Assembly (NCBI RefSeq): GCF_034353875.1
Contig: NZ_CP133784.1
Span: 744,001 to 808,000, forward strand
DNA: 64,000 nucleotides
Reading direction: 5' to 3'
Source: Pseudomonas sp. MH9.2
GTDB lineage: Bacteria > Pseudomonadota > Gammaproteobacteria > Pseudomonadales > Pseudomonadaceae
Position numbers and translations under genes: made by a program. The first letter of the stretch is position 1, and each line of letters starts with the position of its first letter. This document shows positions 1 to 9,284 of the stretch, one piece after another. Below the pieces are notes generated by a model. The model had not been told where the DNA came from and did no database searches. It saw only the letters and a program-made list of their open reading frames with translations.

Positions 1-300
1 TGAATCGCTACGCTGTTTCGCCGCCTGAATCATGCCCTGTTGATGCAGCCAGGCAGCCAGCACCTCCTTGTCACGCAGCGGCGTGGTCAGCTGCCCCACC
101 TCTTTGGCCGCAGCTTCAAGCTGCTCGACGCCGGGCAGGTCACGCAATGGTCGCAGCAGACTGCGTAAGCGCCGTACGGTGATACGCAGGTCATGCAGCG
201 CCTCACTGTCCGTCTCGGCGGTCAACCGCGCATGACAGGCCATGAGTTTTACCTCAAGGGCCAACACCTGAGCGACAAGACGATCCACCCGTTCAGACAT
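1..300 (-). CDS. CHAD domain protein (C-terminal part outside window)
   Basis: Only the first 100 codons are inside the window; the gene runs off the left edge. The ATG at 300 begins MSERVDRLVAQ. About residues 32-60 carry the CHAD signature: a histidine followed by LRITVRRLRSLL, with conserved basic residues, then LRDKEVL near residue 78. CHAD domains are all-helical and bind polyphosphate; some associate with polyphosphate granules. The gene lies 1 bp after the stop of the transglutaminase gene, so it is the last visible member of the moxR-DUF58-tgpA operon. The fold call is solid; the cellular role is inferred from the family. Confidence 0.8.
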   Translation of the reverse strand, partial: MSERVDRLVAQVLALEVKLMACHARLTAETDSEALHDLRITVRRLRSLLRPLRDLPGVEQLEAAAKEVGQLTTPLRDKEVLAAWLHQQGMIQAAKQRSDS

Positions 301-301
301 G

Positions 302-2296
302 CTATTGCTCCTCTTCGACTTTTATTGTTGAAAATCGCCACGGCAGACTTCGCCGCAATTGCTTCAATTGTCGCCGCAATGGTGTCAACGACGGCGTCTT
401 GCCAGCATAACGCTGGGCTTCGAATTCGATGACGAAGGCCAGGATAGCCGCAGCTTGCGCCGGAAGCTGCAGGGCCGCCCTCCGGGAAAAATCATGTGCA
501 CCCTCTGCTTGCCGACGATGCACACCGTGTCGCGCCAATAATCGCTCAAATGCCTTGAATAATCGGAGTTGCGGGTCGCTTTCGCGCTGCCAGGGTTTGA
601 ACAACCACAAGGCCAGTAGCCCTATGATCGCTGCAACACCGCCAAAAAACGCCGCACCGTCGAAGCCTGAAAACCAGCGACTGAGCACCAGTACTTGCTG
701 CTGACCCTGATAACCCAGGACCCAACGCTGCCAGCCATAGTTGAGACTATCCCAACTTAATCGCAGCGAATTGAGCCATGGCAAGTTTCGGTAACGTAGG
801 GTTGAAAAAGGCGAATTTTCGAGAAACGGCTCATCCGCTGCCAAGGCCTGCTCCAGCCCCTGCTCGATCCGTTGCGGGGCGACGGCGGCAGTGGGGTCCA
901 CGCTACGCCAACCTATTCCCGGTTGCCAGTATTCAACCCAGGCGTGGGCATCGAACTGGCGCACGCTCAGGTATTGGCCGTCCGGATTAAGTTCACCGCC
1001 TTGATAACCGGCCACTACCCGTGCCGGAATCCCTGCCGCGCGCAGGACAAAGGTCATTGCACCCGCGTAATGGCCGCAGAAACCACTGCGGCTGCTGAAG
1101 AGAAAGTCATCGATGCTGTCGGCACCCAGCACCGGCGGCTTCAGGGTGTAGTGATAGGGCTCATCGCTGAAATGCGCCATCATCGCGTCGACCAACGTGT
1201 CGGCATGCGGATGACGGCGGCTCAAATCTGCAGCCCATTGCCGGGCCTGCGGATTGCCGCGAGGCGGCAGTTGCAGATTTTGGCGTCGGGCGCCTTCGCT
1301 CAGCTGTGTTTCGCGAACCGCGTTAGGCCAGGAGCTGACGCCATACAGCAAGGTCTGCTCAATGGGGTGCCGGCGCTGCAAGCGAAAATCGTTCATCTGG
1401 CGTACGTCCGCCAGGCGGGTTTCGCCAATGTCCAACGCCAGTAACCAGGGGCGCCCGCTGGGCTCCATGACGATGCTGTAAGTGATCTCGTCCCCCCGCT
1501 TTTGCCAATCTGGCACCTGACTGACCATCGCCCTTCCAGACTGCGACCAGCGTCGACCATCGAACTGCTCCAGACTCAGGCCGCGCCAGTACAGCTGATT
1601 ATGCGCCGGTATCGGCCCCTCGAAGCTGGCACGAAACACCAACGCCGCCGACCTGCTCAGCTGTGCGATATCACCCGGCGCCATGCTGTCGGACAGGCCT
1701 GTGATGCCTTTGTTGCTGGGCTGCGGCAGTGACCACAGCGGTTCCAGGCGGGGGAAGAACAGGAACAGCAACACCATCAACGGCACGGCCTGTAGCAACA
1801 GCTTAAGCGCCAGTTTCAGGGTGCGGACCGGTTTACTCGCCAACTCGGCCTGTTGCAGACCAATCAGTGCCGCCAGTAGCGTGCTGACCGTGAGCAATGT
1901 GAAGACGGCCCAGAGCAGGCTGTCCTCGAACAGATAGCCCACCACCACGCAAAAAAATCCAAGAAAAATCAGGACCAGCGCATCGCGACGAGTGCGCATT
2001 TCGAGCAGTTTTAGAATGAAGGCCGCCATCAGCAACGCAGCACCCGCATCCAGGCCGATCAGGCTGCCTCGTGAGAAAAACACTCCGGCAGCGGTCGCCA
2101 GCAACAGCGTGCATTTAACCAGCGTGCCTGGGTACTCGGCACGCATGCGCAAGATCTGCACCCGCCAAAGGCTGCAACCAGCCCACAAACCAATCATCCA
2201 GATCGGCAGGTGCGGCAAATACGGAACCATTACCAATGCCTGCGCCACCAACAGCCAGATCAGGCTGGAGCGCGGAATCGGCAGGTTCCGGCTCAT
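302..2296 (-). CDS. tgpA: TgpA-type membrane transglutaminase (DUF3488/DUF4129)
   Basis: 664 residues, close to P. aeruginosa TgpA, an inner-membrane protein reported as essential there. The N-terminal third (about 1-200) is a set of hydrophobic helices (DUF3488). A periplasmic transglutaminase core follows, with a visible triad: Cys407 in SGFCGHY, His451 in DAHAWVEYW and Asp467 in VDPTAA. One further membrane helix near residue 550 precedes a soluble C-terminal DUF4129-like tail. The start overlaps the DUF58 gene end by 4 bp (ATGA), indicating translational coupling. MoxR ATPase, DUF58 protein and transglutaminase occur together in many bacteria. The substrate of the transglutaminase activity is not known from sequence. 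Confidence 0.92.
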   Translation of the reverse strand: MSRNLPIPRSSLIWLLVAQALVMVPYLPHLPIWMIGLWAGCSLWRVQILRMRAEYPGTLVKCTLLLATAAGVFFSRGSLIGLDAGAALLMAAFILKLLEMRTRRDALVLIFLGFFCVVVGYLFEDSLLWAVFTLLTVSTLLAALIGLQQAELASKPVRTLKLALKLLLQAVPLMVLLFLFFPRLEPLWSLPQPSNKGITGLSDSMAPGDIAQLSRSAALVFRASFEGPIPAHNQLYWRGLSLEQFDGRRWSQSGRAMVSQVPDWQKRGDEITYSIVMEPSGRPWLLALDIGETRLADVRQMNDFRLQRRHPIEQTLLYGVSSWPNAVRETQLSEGARRQNLQLPPRGNPQARQWAADLSRRHPHADTLVDAMMAHFSDEPYHYTLKPPVLGADSIDDFLFSSRSGFCGHYAGAMTFVLRAAGIPARVVAGYQGGELNPDGQYLSVRQFDAHAWVEYWQPGIGWRSVDPTAAVAPQRIEQGLEQALAADEPFLENSPFSTLRYRNLPWLNSLRLSWDSLNYGWQRWVLGYQGQQQVLVLSRWFSGFDGAAFFGGVAAIIGLLALWLFKPWQRESDPQLRLFKAFERLLARHGVHRRQAEGAHDFSRRAALQLPAQAAAILAFVIEFEAQRYAGKTPSLTPLRRQLKQLRRSLPWRFSTIKVEEEQ

Positions 2297-3276
2297 GGAC
2301 GGCTACCAAATAAAGCCAATGCTTGCAGACAGGCCTCGCGGTGCTCATCGCCACTGCCTGGCGCAAGCAGGAAGCCGGGCAGGCGCAATGCAAAAGGTTG
2401 ACGGCGCTGGGATAACTCCAGCACCCAATAGCAAAGGCGCGACAAGCGCTCTTCGATATCGCCGCCCAAGGCCATGAAGTCCAGACACAAGTCATGACCG
2501 CTGACGTCAGTAAAATCCTTGATCAGCAGGCCTTGTCCTCGGGAATAGGCTTTCCAGTGCAGGCGCCGCCGTGAATCGCCCGGTTGATACGTTTTCAAGC
2601 CTTGATAATCATCGACGCCGGGGCCTTGCGTTATCTGGCCCAGATCGTCGGCATGGGGTTGCGCTCCTACCAGCAACGGCATGGCGCCGGGCAAGGGCCG
2701 TGGATAGATCAATACCGACTGTTGCAGATCCAGCCAGCTCCAGGCGCAAAAAATGCCCAACGGGAAGCCGCTTTCCACCCGCAGCCGGGGCGCGCGCAGC
2801 CAACCGCGCGCGACGGCAGGCAGGCCGACCTCAACATCGACCCGCCCGGCGCCAGGTACATCGAATGCCTGCAACTGACTGACATCCCAACCCACGGCAA
2901 TCGACTGATGCGGGGGGCCGACACTTTCCAGGCGCAGTCGCAGCAGGAGAGGCTCGCCAACAAACACTGAGCGGGCGGCACCTGAACTGAGGACCAGGCC
3001 GCTGAGGTTACGATACGTGTGCAGAATGGCCAGCACCGCCACCGACAGCAGGAGGAAGGTCAAACCGTAGGCCAGGCTGTTTTGGTAGTTGATCGCGACC
3101 AACAGCATCAGGATCAGCACCAGCGCAAAAATCGCTCCGGCGCGGGTGGGCATGATGAAGATTCGGCGGTGGTTCAGTTCAATACGCGAGGCTGGGGGAA
3201 TCCGCCGCACCAGCCAGCGCTGCCAAAACGGTTTGAGCTGTTCGATCAAAGCACCGGCACCTCGCGCAATAACCAT
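2293..3276 (-). CDS. DUF58 domain protein, partner of MoxR ATPase
   Basis: Up to 327 residues. Two hydrophobic helices near residues 45-85 are followed by a soluble beta-rich region and the DUF58 core, with the signature DDYQGLKTYQPGDSRRRLHWKAYSR around residues 210-235 (key residues the YQPGD and WKA patches). DUF58 proteins resemble von Willebrand A folds and are thought to work with MoxR chaperone ATPases. The start is uncertain. ATG 3276 would overlap moxR by 31 bp; a TTG at 3249 that overlaps the moxR stop (TTGA) is an alternative and would begin LIEQLKPFWQRW. The gene sits between moxR and tgpA in the same operon. Confidence 0.88.
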   Translation of the reverse strand: MVIARGAGALIEQLKPFWQRWLVRRIPPASRIELNHRRIFIMPTRAGAIFALVLILMLLVAINYQNSLAYGLTFLLLSVAVLAILHTYRNLSGLVLSSGAARSVFVGEPLLLRLRLESVGPPHQSIAVGWDVSQLQAFDVPGAGRVDVEVGLPAVARGWLRAPRLRVESGFPLGIFCAWSWLDLQQSVLIYPRPLPGAMPLLVGAQPHADDLGQITQGPGVDDYQGLKTYQPGDSRRRLHWKAYSRGQGLLIKDFTDVSGHDLCLDFMALGGDIEERLSRLCYWVLELSQRRQPFALRLPGFLLAPGSGDEHREACLQALALFGSRP

Positions 3277-4163
3277 TGAACCAACGCCCCGCCGCCATGC
3301 CCGGTGGGGTCGGAACGTTCGCGTAAACGGTGACTGATCACTGAAGACAGCACCGCCTGAACATCTTCAGGGATCACATAGTCACGACCTGTCAACAAGG
3401 CCCAGGCCCGCGCAGCCGCCAGAATCGCCAGACTCGCCCGGGGCGACAGGCCCCAAGCGAACTGTGGCTGGCTGCGGGTGGCGTCTACCAGACGCAGCAC
3501 ATAGTCGACCAGCGCGTCACTGGCGCGCACTTGCCGGGCTTCGGCTTGCAAGGCCGCCAACTCAGTATGGTTGAGAATTGCTTGCAGGCGCGGCAACAGA
3601 TCACGCCGGGGCTCGCCCTGCAACAAGGCTTTCTCCGCGGCCTTGGCCGGATACCCCAAAGACAGACGCATGAGAAAACGATCCAGTTGCGACTCAGGCA
3701 AGGCGAAAGTGCCCCCTTGGCTGAAAGGATTTTGGGTGGCAATGACGATAAACGGGTCGGGCAGCGGCCGCGTCGCACCCTCGATAGTCACCTGCCCCTC
3801 CTCCATGGCTTCGAGCAATGCACTCTGGCTTTTGGGCGTGGCCCGATTGATTTCATCTGCCAACACCAGTTCGGCGAAAATCGGCCCTGGATGGAAGGTA
3901 AACTGCCCTGTTTCCCGATCAAAGACCGACGTTCCAAGGATGTCACCGGGCAACAGGTCGGACGTGAACTGAATCCGCTGGAAGCTCAGCCCCAGAACCT
4001 TGGCCAGGGTTTGGCTAAGGGTGGTCTTGCCCATGCCCGGCAAATCCTCAATGAGCAAATGCCCACCGCCCAACAGACAGGTCAGGGCCAAACGCACCTG
4101 AGCTTCCTTGCCCAACACCACTTCATTCACGGCGTTGAGGCACGCATCGAGTTTTCTGACCAT
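3246..4163 (-). CDS. MoxR-family AAA+ ATPase
   Basis: 305 residues, the usual MoxR length. Walker A is DLPGMGKTT near residues 40-48; Walker B is LVLADEINRA near 103-112, followed by the typical ATPKSQSALLEAMEE. Sensor 1 is VIATQNP and the lid domain contains GLSPRASLAIL. MoxR proteins are chaperone-like ATPases that help assemble or activate complexes, often with DUF58/VWA proteins as encoded next door. First gene of the operon; a purine-rich GGAGAAGC stands upstream of the ATG. The specific client is unknown; the transglutaminase downstream is an obvious candidate. Confidence 0.93.
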   Translation of the reverse strand: MVRKLDACLNAVNEVVLGKEAQVRLALTCLLGGGHLLIEDLPGMGKTTLSQTLAKVLGLSFQRIQFTSDLLPGDILGTSVFDRETGQFTFHPGPIFAELVLADEINRATPKSQSALLEAMEEGQVTIEGATRPLPDPFIVIATQNPFSQGGTFALPESQLDRFLMRLSLGYPAKAAEKALLQGEPRRDLLPRLQAILNHTELAALQAEARQVRASDALVDYVLRLVDATRSQPQFAWGLSPRASLAILAAARAWALLTGRDYVIPEDVQAVLSSVISHRLRERSDPTGHGGGALVQWLLREVPVL

Positions 4164-4269
4164 CGAAAAGCTTCTCCAGACGACTGTCGTGGCGGTAACG
4201 CTGCAATCAATGCCAGATGTGTGGCCACTTTACGGTCAGCCCAGCCTGTTTAACCAGACCCTAAACACA

Positions 4270-4304
4270 AAAGCCACCGAGTGCGGATAGCGCTCGATGG
4301 CTTT
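4270..4304 (-). terminator. Intrinsic terminator of the small lipoprotein gene
   Basis: Twelve-base arms AAAGCCAYCGAG / CTCGRTGGCTTT with one mismatch and an 11-base loop, followed on the minus strand by TTTTGTGTTT. It lies 22 bp after the stop of the lipoprotein gene that ends at 4327, and separates that gene from the moxR operon, which therefore needs its own promoter in 4164-4269. Confidence 0.75.
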
Positions 4305-4326
4305 GGTAGACAGGTTAGCAGGTCGT

Positions 4327-4608
4327 TTAGCGACCGGCGCGAGACTCACGAATGTAGAAACGGGCTTTCTCGGCCTTAGTGGCACAGCCTTCGAACGCTT
4401 CAAATTGCTGCTGAGTTTTAGCCCCGGTCAACAGCGAAAGCGCCTTGGAGTAGCTGACGGTACCGGCAAAGCCTTCAGCCTTGGCCAAGTCCAGCTCGTG
4501 CCAGGCGGCGTCGATCTGGGTCGCGCAGCTGTCGCGATAAGCGGTTTTATTACCGGCACAACCTGCGAGAACCAAAGCAATCAATGGTATGCAAATCCAG
4601 GCTTTCAT
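4327..4608 (-). CDS. Small lipoprotein, function unknown
   Basis: 93 residues. Begins MKAWICIPLIALVLAGC, a classic lipoprotein signal with lipobox LAGC and the lipidated Cys near residue 18. The mature part is short, charged and helical (AAWHELDLAKAEGFAGTVSYSKA). The start at 4608 is preferred over the upstream ATG at 4767 because GAGGTAAC sits 5-8 bases before it and the signal peptide begins there. Divergent from the patatin gene at 4760, so the 150 bp between them carry both promoters. I do not recognise a named family. Confidence 0.8.
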   Translation of the reverse strand: MKAWICIPLIALVLAGCAGNKTAYRDSCATQIDAAWHELDLAKAEGFAGTVSYSKALSLLTGAKTQQQFEAFEGCATKAEKARFYIRESRAGR

Positions 4609-4759
4609 CGGTGTTACCTCAAAAATTAAAATCGATTGTGCGGGCTTTGACGGTGCAGACAGTAAAAAGTGCCGCAGGCCAAGCGCTGACAAGGGTAACC
4701 CAGTTCCAGACTGATCGCTTCGGGCGTATGGTGGACTTACCGCTAGCAGGAAAAAACAC

Positions 4760-5827
4760 ATGAACAAACGAATAGCACTGGTGCTTGGGTCTGGTGGCGC
4801 ACGCGGTTATGCGCACATCGGGGTGATTGAAGAGCTGGAACGGCGCGGTTACGACATCGCCTGCATAGCGGGTTGCTCCATGGGTGCGGTGGTCGGCGGT
4901 ATCTACGCCGCCGGCAAACTCAAGGAATACCGTGAATGGATCGAAAGCCTGGATTACCTCGACGTACTGCGCCTGGTGGATGTCAGCTTCCGCCTAGGGG
5001 CGATTCGCGGGGAAAAAGTGTTCGGCCAGATTCGTGACATCGTTGGTGAAATCAATATCGAAGACCTGCGAATTCCTTATACCGCCGTCGCCACCGACCT
5101 GACCAATCAGCAGGAAATCTGGTTTCAGGAAGGCTGCCTGCACCAGGCCATGCGTGCTTCCGCAGCGATTCCTAGCCTGTTCACACCAGTCATGCAGGGC
5201 AATCGGATGCTGGTCGACGGCGGCCTGCTCAATCCGCTGCCCATCGTGCCCGTGGTCTCGAGCCACTGCGACCTGATCGTTGCGGTCAACCTCAACTCGA
5301 CCAACCAGAAGCACTATCAGCTACCCGTGATCGAACGGGCACCGGCAGTAAAGAAGCGCTTCGACAACCTGATCAACTCGTTGGGGTCGCACCTGCCGTT
5401 CCGGCGCAAGCTCGAACCGGCGACGGACCTTGATGTATTGCGACTCGAACAGGACAGCCTCAAATCCAGTTCTGCGACGCTTCCAAACCCCTGGCTGGAA
5501 GCCGCCGACCCTCAAGCTCAGCAACCCGCCGCAGCCCCGGAGGCCGAGCCCGCTGCTGGACCGGCACCGAAGTCCGCCAGTGGCTCATTCATCATCGACA
5601 ACGTTGGCCCTGCTTCTTTGCTGGATCTGATCAACCAGAGTTTCGAGGTCATGCAAACCTCACTGGCCCAGTACAAGATCGCCGGTTACCCGCCCGATAT
5701 CCTGATCAACGTCCCCAAACGCGTGTGTCGGTTCTTCGAGTTCTACAAAGCACCGGAGTTGATCGCGTTAGGGCGCGAGATCGCTCGGGACACCCTGGAT
5801 CGGTATGAGCAAGAACGCAATCGTTGA
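4760..5827 (+). CDS. Patatin-like phospholipase (RssA/NTE type)
   Basis: 355 residues. The N-terminal oxyanion loop GSGGARGYAHIGV (residues about 10-22), nucleophile elbow GCSMG with Ser40, and catalytic DGG with Asp153 form the Ser-Asp dyad of bacterial patatins. Residues 1-190 are the catalytic domain. The remaining 165 residues include an Ala/Pro/Glu-rich linker (about 245-270) and a conserved-looking tail ending in FFEFYKAPELIALG. There is no signal peptide, so it is probably cytoplasmic or membrane-associated and hydrolyses phospholipid or lysophospholipid acyl esters. It is longer than E. coli RssA because of the C-terminal extension. Substrate unknown. Confidence 0.9.
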   Translation: MNKRIALVLGSGGARGYAHIGVIEELERRGYDIACIAGCSMGAVVGGIYAAGKLKEYREWIESLDYLDVLRLVDVSFRLGAIRGEKVFGQIRDIVGEINIEDLRIPYTAVATDLTNQQEIWFQEGCLHQAMRASAAIPSLFTPVMQGNRMLVDGGLLNPLPIVPVVSSHCDLIVAVNLNSTNQKHYQLPVIERAPAVKKRFDNLINSLGSHLPFRRKLEPATDLDVLRLEQDSLKSSSATLPNPWLEAADPQAQQPAAAPEAEPAAGPAPKSASGSFIIDNVGPASLLDLINQSFEVMQTSLAQYKIAGYPPDILINVPKRVCRFFEFYKAPELIALGREIARDTLDRYEQERNR

Positions 5828-5874
5828 ATCAAATGGACCGTGTTGGCGAAAGCGTCCTTGCAGACACCGCAGAT

Positions 5875-6564
5875 TTAACGCTCCCGCAACCGATACCCCA
5901 CCCCGGCTTCAGTCACGATGAAGCGCGGATCGGTCGGGTCGTCGACCAGTTTCTGGCGCAGATGGCCGACGACAATGCGCAGGTAGTGACTGTCTTCGGT
6001 ATGGGTTGGACCCCAGATATCCTTGAGTAACTGCTGCTGGGTGATGACTCGCCCTGGATACCGGGCCAGTTGCGCCAGCACCGCGTATTCCTTGCGTGTC
6101 AGCCCCACTTCAACACCGTCGAGCAACACCCGCCGATAGGCCAGATCCACTGTCAGTGGCCCGAATATCAGCGCTGCTTCCTGTGCCTCACCGCTGGGCG
6201 CCTGACGCAATAACGCACGGACCCGCGCCAGAAACTCTTGAATACCGAACGGTTTAGTCACGTAATCGTTGGCGCCGTTGTCCAGCGCCTGGACTTTCTG
6301 TCCCTCACTGGCGCGTACCGACAGCACCAGTACCGGCACTGTCGACCATTCACGAAACGCCCGCAGCACGTCCTGGCCGTCCATGTCCGGCAGACCGAGG
6401 TCAAGCACCAGCAGGTCCGGCTTGTTCAATGCAGCCTGGCTCAAGCCTTCGGTACCGGTACTGGCTTCAAGCACTTTGTAGCCTTGCGAGGCCAGGCTGA
6501 TGCGCAGAAACTTGCGGATCTGCGGCTCATCATCAATCACCAGGATGGTCGAGGTCTGGCTCAT
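5875..6564 (-). CDS. kdpE: KdpE response regulator
   Basis: 229 residues. Receiver domain 1-120 with acidic pair DDE, phospho-acceptor Asp55 in VLDLGLPD and conserved Lys in VTKPF. The OmpR-type winged-helix domain (about 130-229) ends TEAGVGYRLRER. Partner of KdpD encoded directly upstream; in E. coli phosphorylated KdpE activates kdpFABC under potassium limitation or osmotic stress. Last gene of the kdpFABCDE operon, 49 bp after kdpD. Confidence 0.97.
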   Translation of the reverse strand: MSQTSTILVIDDEPQIRKFLRISLASQGYKVLEASTGTEGLSQAALNKPDLLVLDLGLPDMDGQDVLRAFREWSTVPVLVLSVRASEGQKVQALDNGANDYVTKPFGIQEFLARVRALLRQAPSGEAQEAALIFGPLTVDLAYRRVLLDGVEVGLTRKEYAVLAQLARYPGRVITQQQLLKDIWGPTHTEDSHYLRIVVGHLRQKLVDDPTDPRFIVTEAGVGYRLRER

Positions 6565-6613
6565 GGTTGCCTTGCCGTTTCACAATAAACAACAAGCGTA
6601 ACCCAAGACGCCA

Positions 6614-9271
6614 TCACCGCGTGTGCTCCATTTCTGCTTCAGGCTGAGTCTGCAGGGGTAGGTGCAAGGTGATACAGGTACCTCGCCCGTCGATGCCATC
6701 CGCGACGGTAATCCTTCCGCCATGGGCACCCACCATACCTTGGCAGATCGCCAAGCCCAGACCTGTACCCTGCCCGCCCCGGTCACCCCGCGCTGCGGTG
6801 TAGAACATGTCGAAAATCTTCGCCCGTTCGGCTTCGGGAATCCCCGGTCCTTCGTCGCTCACGGAGAAAAATAATTCGTTGTCACTGGCGCCAGCCTCCA
6901 CCCGCAAACGCCCCTGCGACGGCGAAAAACGTGCGGCGTTTTCCAGCACGTTGACCAGCGCCTGCTCGATCAGCGCGGCGTGCACGAAAAGCAGCGGCAA
7001 ATCCGCCGGCACGTGAGTGCTGACCTGCAAGGGCGCCAGCACCGTGCGCAAGCGATTGAGGGCGCTGCCGACGATGTCGCCGGGAGACACCCAGTCCCGC
7101 GCCAGCTTCAACGCGCCATGGCCCAGGCGCGTCATGTCCAGCAAGTTCTGGATATAACGATCCAGACGCTCGGCCTCGTCGCGGGTGCCTTCAAGCAACT
7201 CGCGGCGGTCTTCCAGGGGAATCGCCTCGCCCAATGCCAGCAAACTGTCGATACCGCCGCGCATGGCGGTCAAGGGGGTGCGCAGGTCGTGGGACACCGA
7301 GGCCAGCAAAGCACTGCGCAGCTGTTCGGTTTCACCGTGCAGACGTGCGGCCTCCAGCTCTTCAGCCAGTTGCGCCCGAGCCAGCGCCTGCGCCAGTGGT
7401 TGGCTGAGCGCGGTCAGCAGGCGCCGACGCTGGTCGGTAAATGGTTGCCCCTCACGCGGGCAAACACCGAGCAATGCCAAGGGCCCCTCTTCCATCGACA
7501 GCGGCCACCACCACCAACGACCCAGCGGTAAAGTGCCCGTACCCAACCCCGCGGGCTGATCGTGTTGCCACGCCCAGTCCGCTGCAGCACGTTCGGTTTC
7601 AGAAAGCTGTAAGGGGCTGCCGACTTCGACCTTCCAGCCGTTATGCCCGTCTCGATTGAGCAGGCACACCTGTAGCTCTTTCCAGCCATTCAGATGTTGC
7701 TCGGCAGCACTCAATACCGCCTGACGATCAGTGGCGGCCGTGAGTTTGCGCGACAAGTCGAGCAATTCGCTGGTTTCCTCCTGAGTGTCGCGCAAGGCCT
7801 CCAACTGCCGACGCTGCCGAGCAGCCAGGTTGCCGGTCAAGGCTGCCATCAACAGAAAAAACAACAGCGTCAGCACATCTTCTTCACGCTGGATGCTGAA
7901 CGAGAATATAGGAGGGATGAAGAGGAAGTCGTAGGCCAGAAACGACAGCGCCGCACAGGCCAGCGCCGGACCGAGACTGCTACGCACCGCCACCAACAAC
8001 ACCGCCGCGAGGAATACCAGGGAGATGTTCGGCAGCGCCAGCACACTTGCCACTCCCCAAGCCAAGGCAGTGGCCAGAACCGTGGCAATCAATGCCAGAC
8101 CATAATCGAACCAGACGACTGCGCGGGTCGAATGCGAGCGCGGCTGATCTGGCTGAGCTTCACTGTCGAGCACATTGATTTCAAGGCCATGGGCATCGCG
8201 CAGCAAGCGTGCCGCCAGACCACCGCCAAACAGCCGTCTGCGCAAACATAGACGCGATTGACCCACCAGCACCAGGCTTGCGCGCCGCTCGGCTGCATGT
8301 TGGATCAGGGTTTTTGCCACTTCACCCGCGCGCAGCAACACCACTTCGCCGCCAAGGCGCTCTGCAAGCTGTTGGGCGTTTTGCAGGCGCATCCGGGCCT
8401 GTTCATTGATGACCTTGCCGTTATCGACATGCACCAGACTCCAGGGCAGATGCCGACGTTGCGCCACCCGACTGGCATGTCGCACCAGACGCTCGGCCTG
8501 GGCATCACCGTCGATACCCACCAGCAATCGACCGCGTACTGCGGGCGCGGCCTGACCCAACTGACGGTAACCCAAGGCTAGATCATCATCGACCTGAGCC
8601 GCTGCGGTCTGCATCGCCAACTCGCGCAACGCCGTCAGGTTGGTCTGGGTGAAATACGCATCAATGGCTGCCCTGGCCTGCTCCGGCACATAAACCTTGC
8701 CGTCACGCAACCTCTCCAGCAGCTCACGCGGAGGCAGGTCGATCAGCACTAACTCATAGGCTTCCTGCAACACCCAGTCGGGCAAGGTTTCGCGGACCTG
8801 CACCCCGGTGATACCGCGCACCTGATCATTGAGGCTTTCCAGATGCTGGACGTTAACGGTGGTGTAGACATTGATCCCCGCCGCGAGCAATTCCTGAATG
8901 TCTTGCCAACGCTTGGTGTGGCGGCTGCCGGGTGCATTGCTATGGGCCAGTTCGTCGACCAGCACCAGTGTCGGTGCGGCCTTGAGCAGGCCATCCAGGT
9001 CCATTTCTTCCAGTGTGACGCCACGGTATTCCGAGCGCACCATTGGTTGTTGTGGCAAACCGCTGAGCAACGCTTCGGTTTCGGCCCGGCCATGGGTTTC
9101 CACCACGCCCGCCGCGACCTGCACGCCCTGGTGCAACTGCGCATGGGCCGCCTGGAGCATGGCGTAAGTTTTGCCCACCCCCGGCGCGGCGCCGAGAAAT
9201 ACCTTGAGCCGCCCGCGACCTTCTCGGGGCAGATCGGCTAATAGTGCATCGGCTCGACCAGCGTTACTCAT
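6614..9271 (-). CDS. kdpD: KdpD potassium-sensing histidine kinase
   Basis: 885 residues from the ATG at 9271. That start is chosen over the ATG at 9310, which would run into kdpC. Order of domains: KdpD N-terminal domain with Walker A GAAPGVGKT at 27-35; a universal-stress-protein-like domain (about 245-370); four membrane helices (about 395-490, DUF4118); a GAF-like segment; HisKA with His661 in VSHDLRTPL; and an HATPase with N box NVLENAARFS, DEGPGIP and GTGLGLAIC. It is a complete, apparently functional kinase of the inner membrane that responds to low potassium or turgor and phosphorylates KdpE. Confidence 0.97.
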   Translation of the reverse strand: MSNAGRADALLADLPREGRGRLKVFLGAAPGVGKTYAMLQAAHAQLHQGVQVAAGVVETHGRAETEALLSGLPQQPMVRSEYRGVTLEEMDLDGLLKAAPTLVLVDELAHSNAPGSRHTKRWQDIQELLAAGINVYTTVNVQHLESLNDQVRGITGVQVRETLPDWVLQEAYELVLIDLPPRELLERLRDGKVYVPEQARAAIDAYFTQTNLTALRELAMQTAAAQVDDDLALGYRQLGQAAPAVRGRLLVGIDGDAQAERLVRHASRVAQRRHLPWSLVHVDNGKVINEQARMRLQNAQQLAERLGGEVVLLRAGEVAKTLIQHAAERRASLVLVGQSRLCLRRRLFGGGLAARLLRDAHGLEINVLDSEAQPDQPRSHSTRAVVWFDYGLALIATVLATALAWGVASVLALPNISLVFLAAVLLVAVRSSLGPALACAALSFLAYDFLFIPPIFSFSIQREEDVLTLLFFLLMAALTGNLAARQRRQLEALRDTQEETSELLDLSRKLTAATDRQAVLSAAEQHLNGWKELQVCLLNRDGHNGWKVEVGSPLQLSETERAAADWAWQHDQPAGLGTGTLPLGRWWWWPLSMEEGPLALLGVCPREGQPFTDQRRRLLTALSQPLAQALARAQLAEELEAARLHGETEQLRSALLASVSHDLRTPLTAMRGGIDSLLALGEAIPLEDRRELLEGTRDEAERLDRYIQNLLDMTRLGHGALKLARDWVSPGDIVGSALNRLRTVLAPLQVSTHVPADLPLLFVHAALIEQALVNVLENAARFSPSQGRLRVEAGASDNELFFSVSDEGPGIPEAERAKIFDMFYTAARGDRGGQGTGLGLAICQGMVGAHGGRITVADGIDGRGTCITLHLPLQTQPEAEMEHTR

Positions 9272-9284
9272 AGTTGCTCTCGCA

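Noticed and set aside
4609..4767. N-terminal extension of the small lipoprotein to an upstream ATG
   Set aside because: It would bury the lipoprotein signal in the middle of the protein and ignore the GAGGTAAC site; the region is better read as a divergent promoter.
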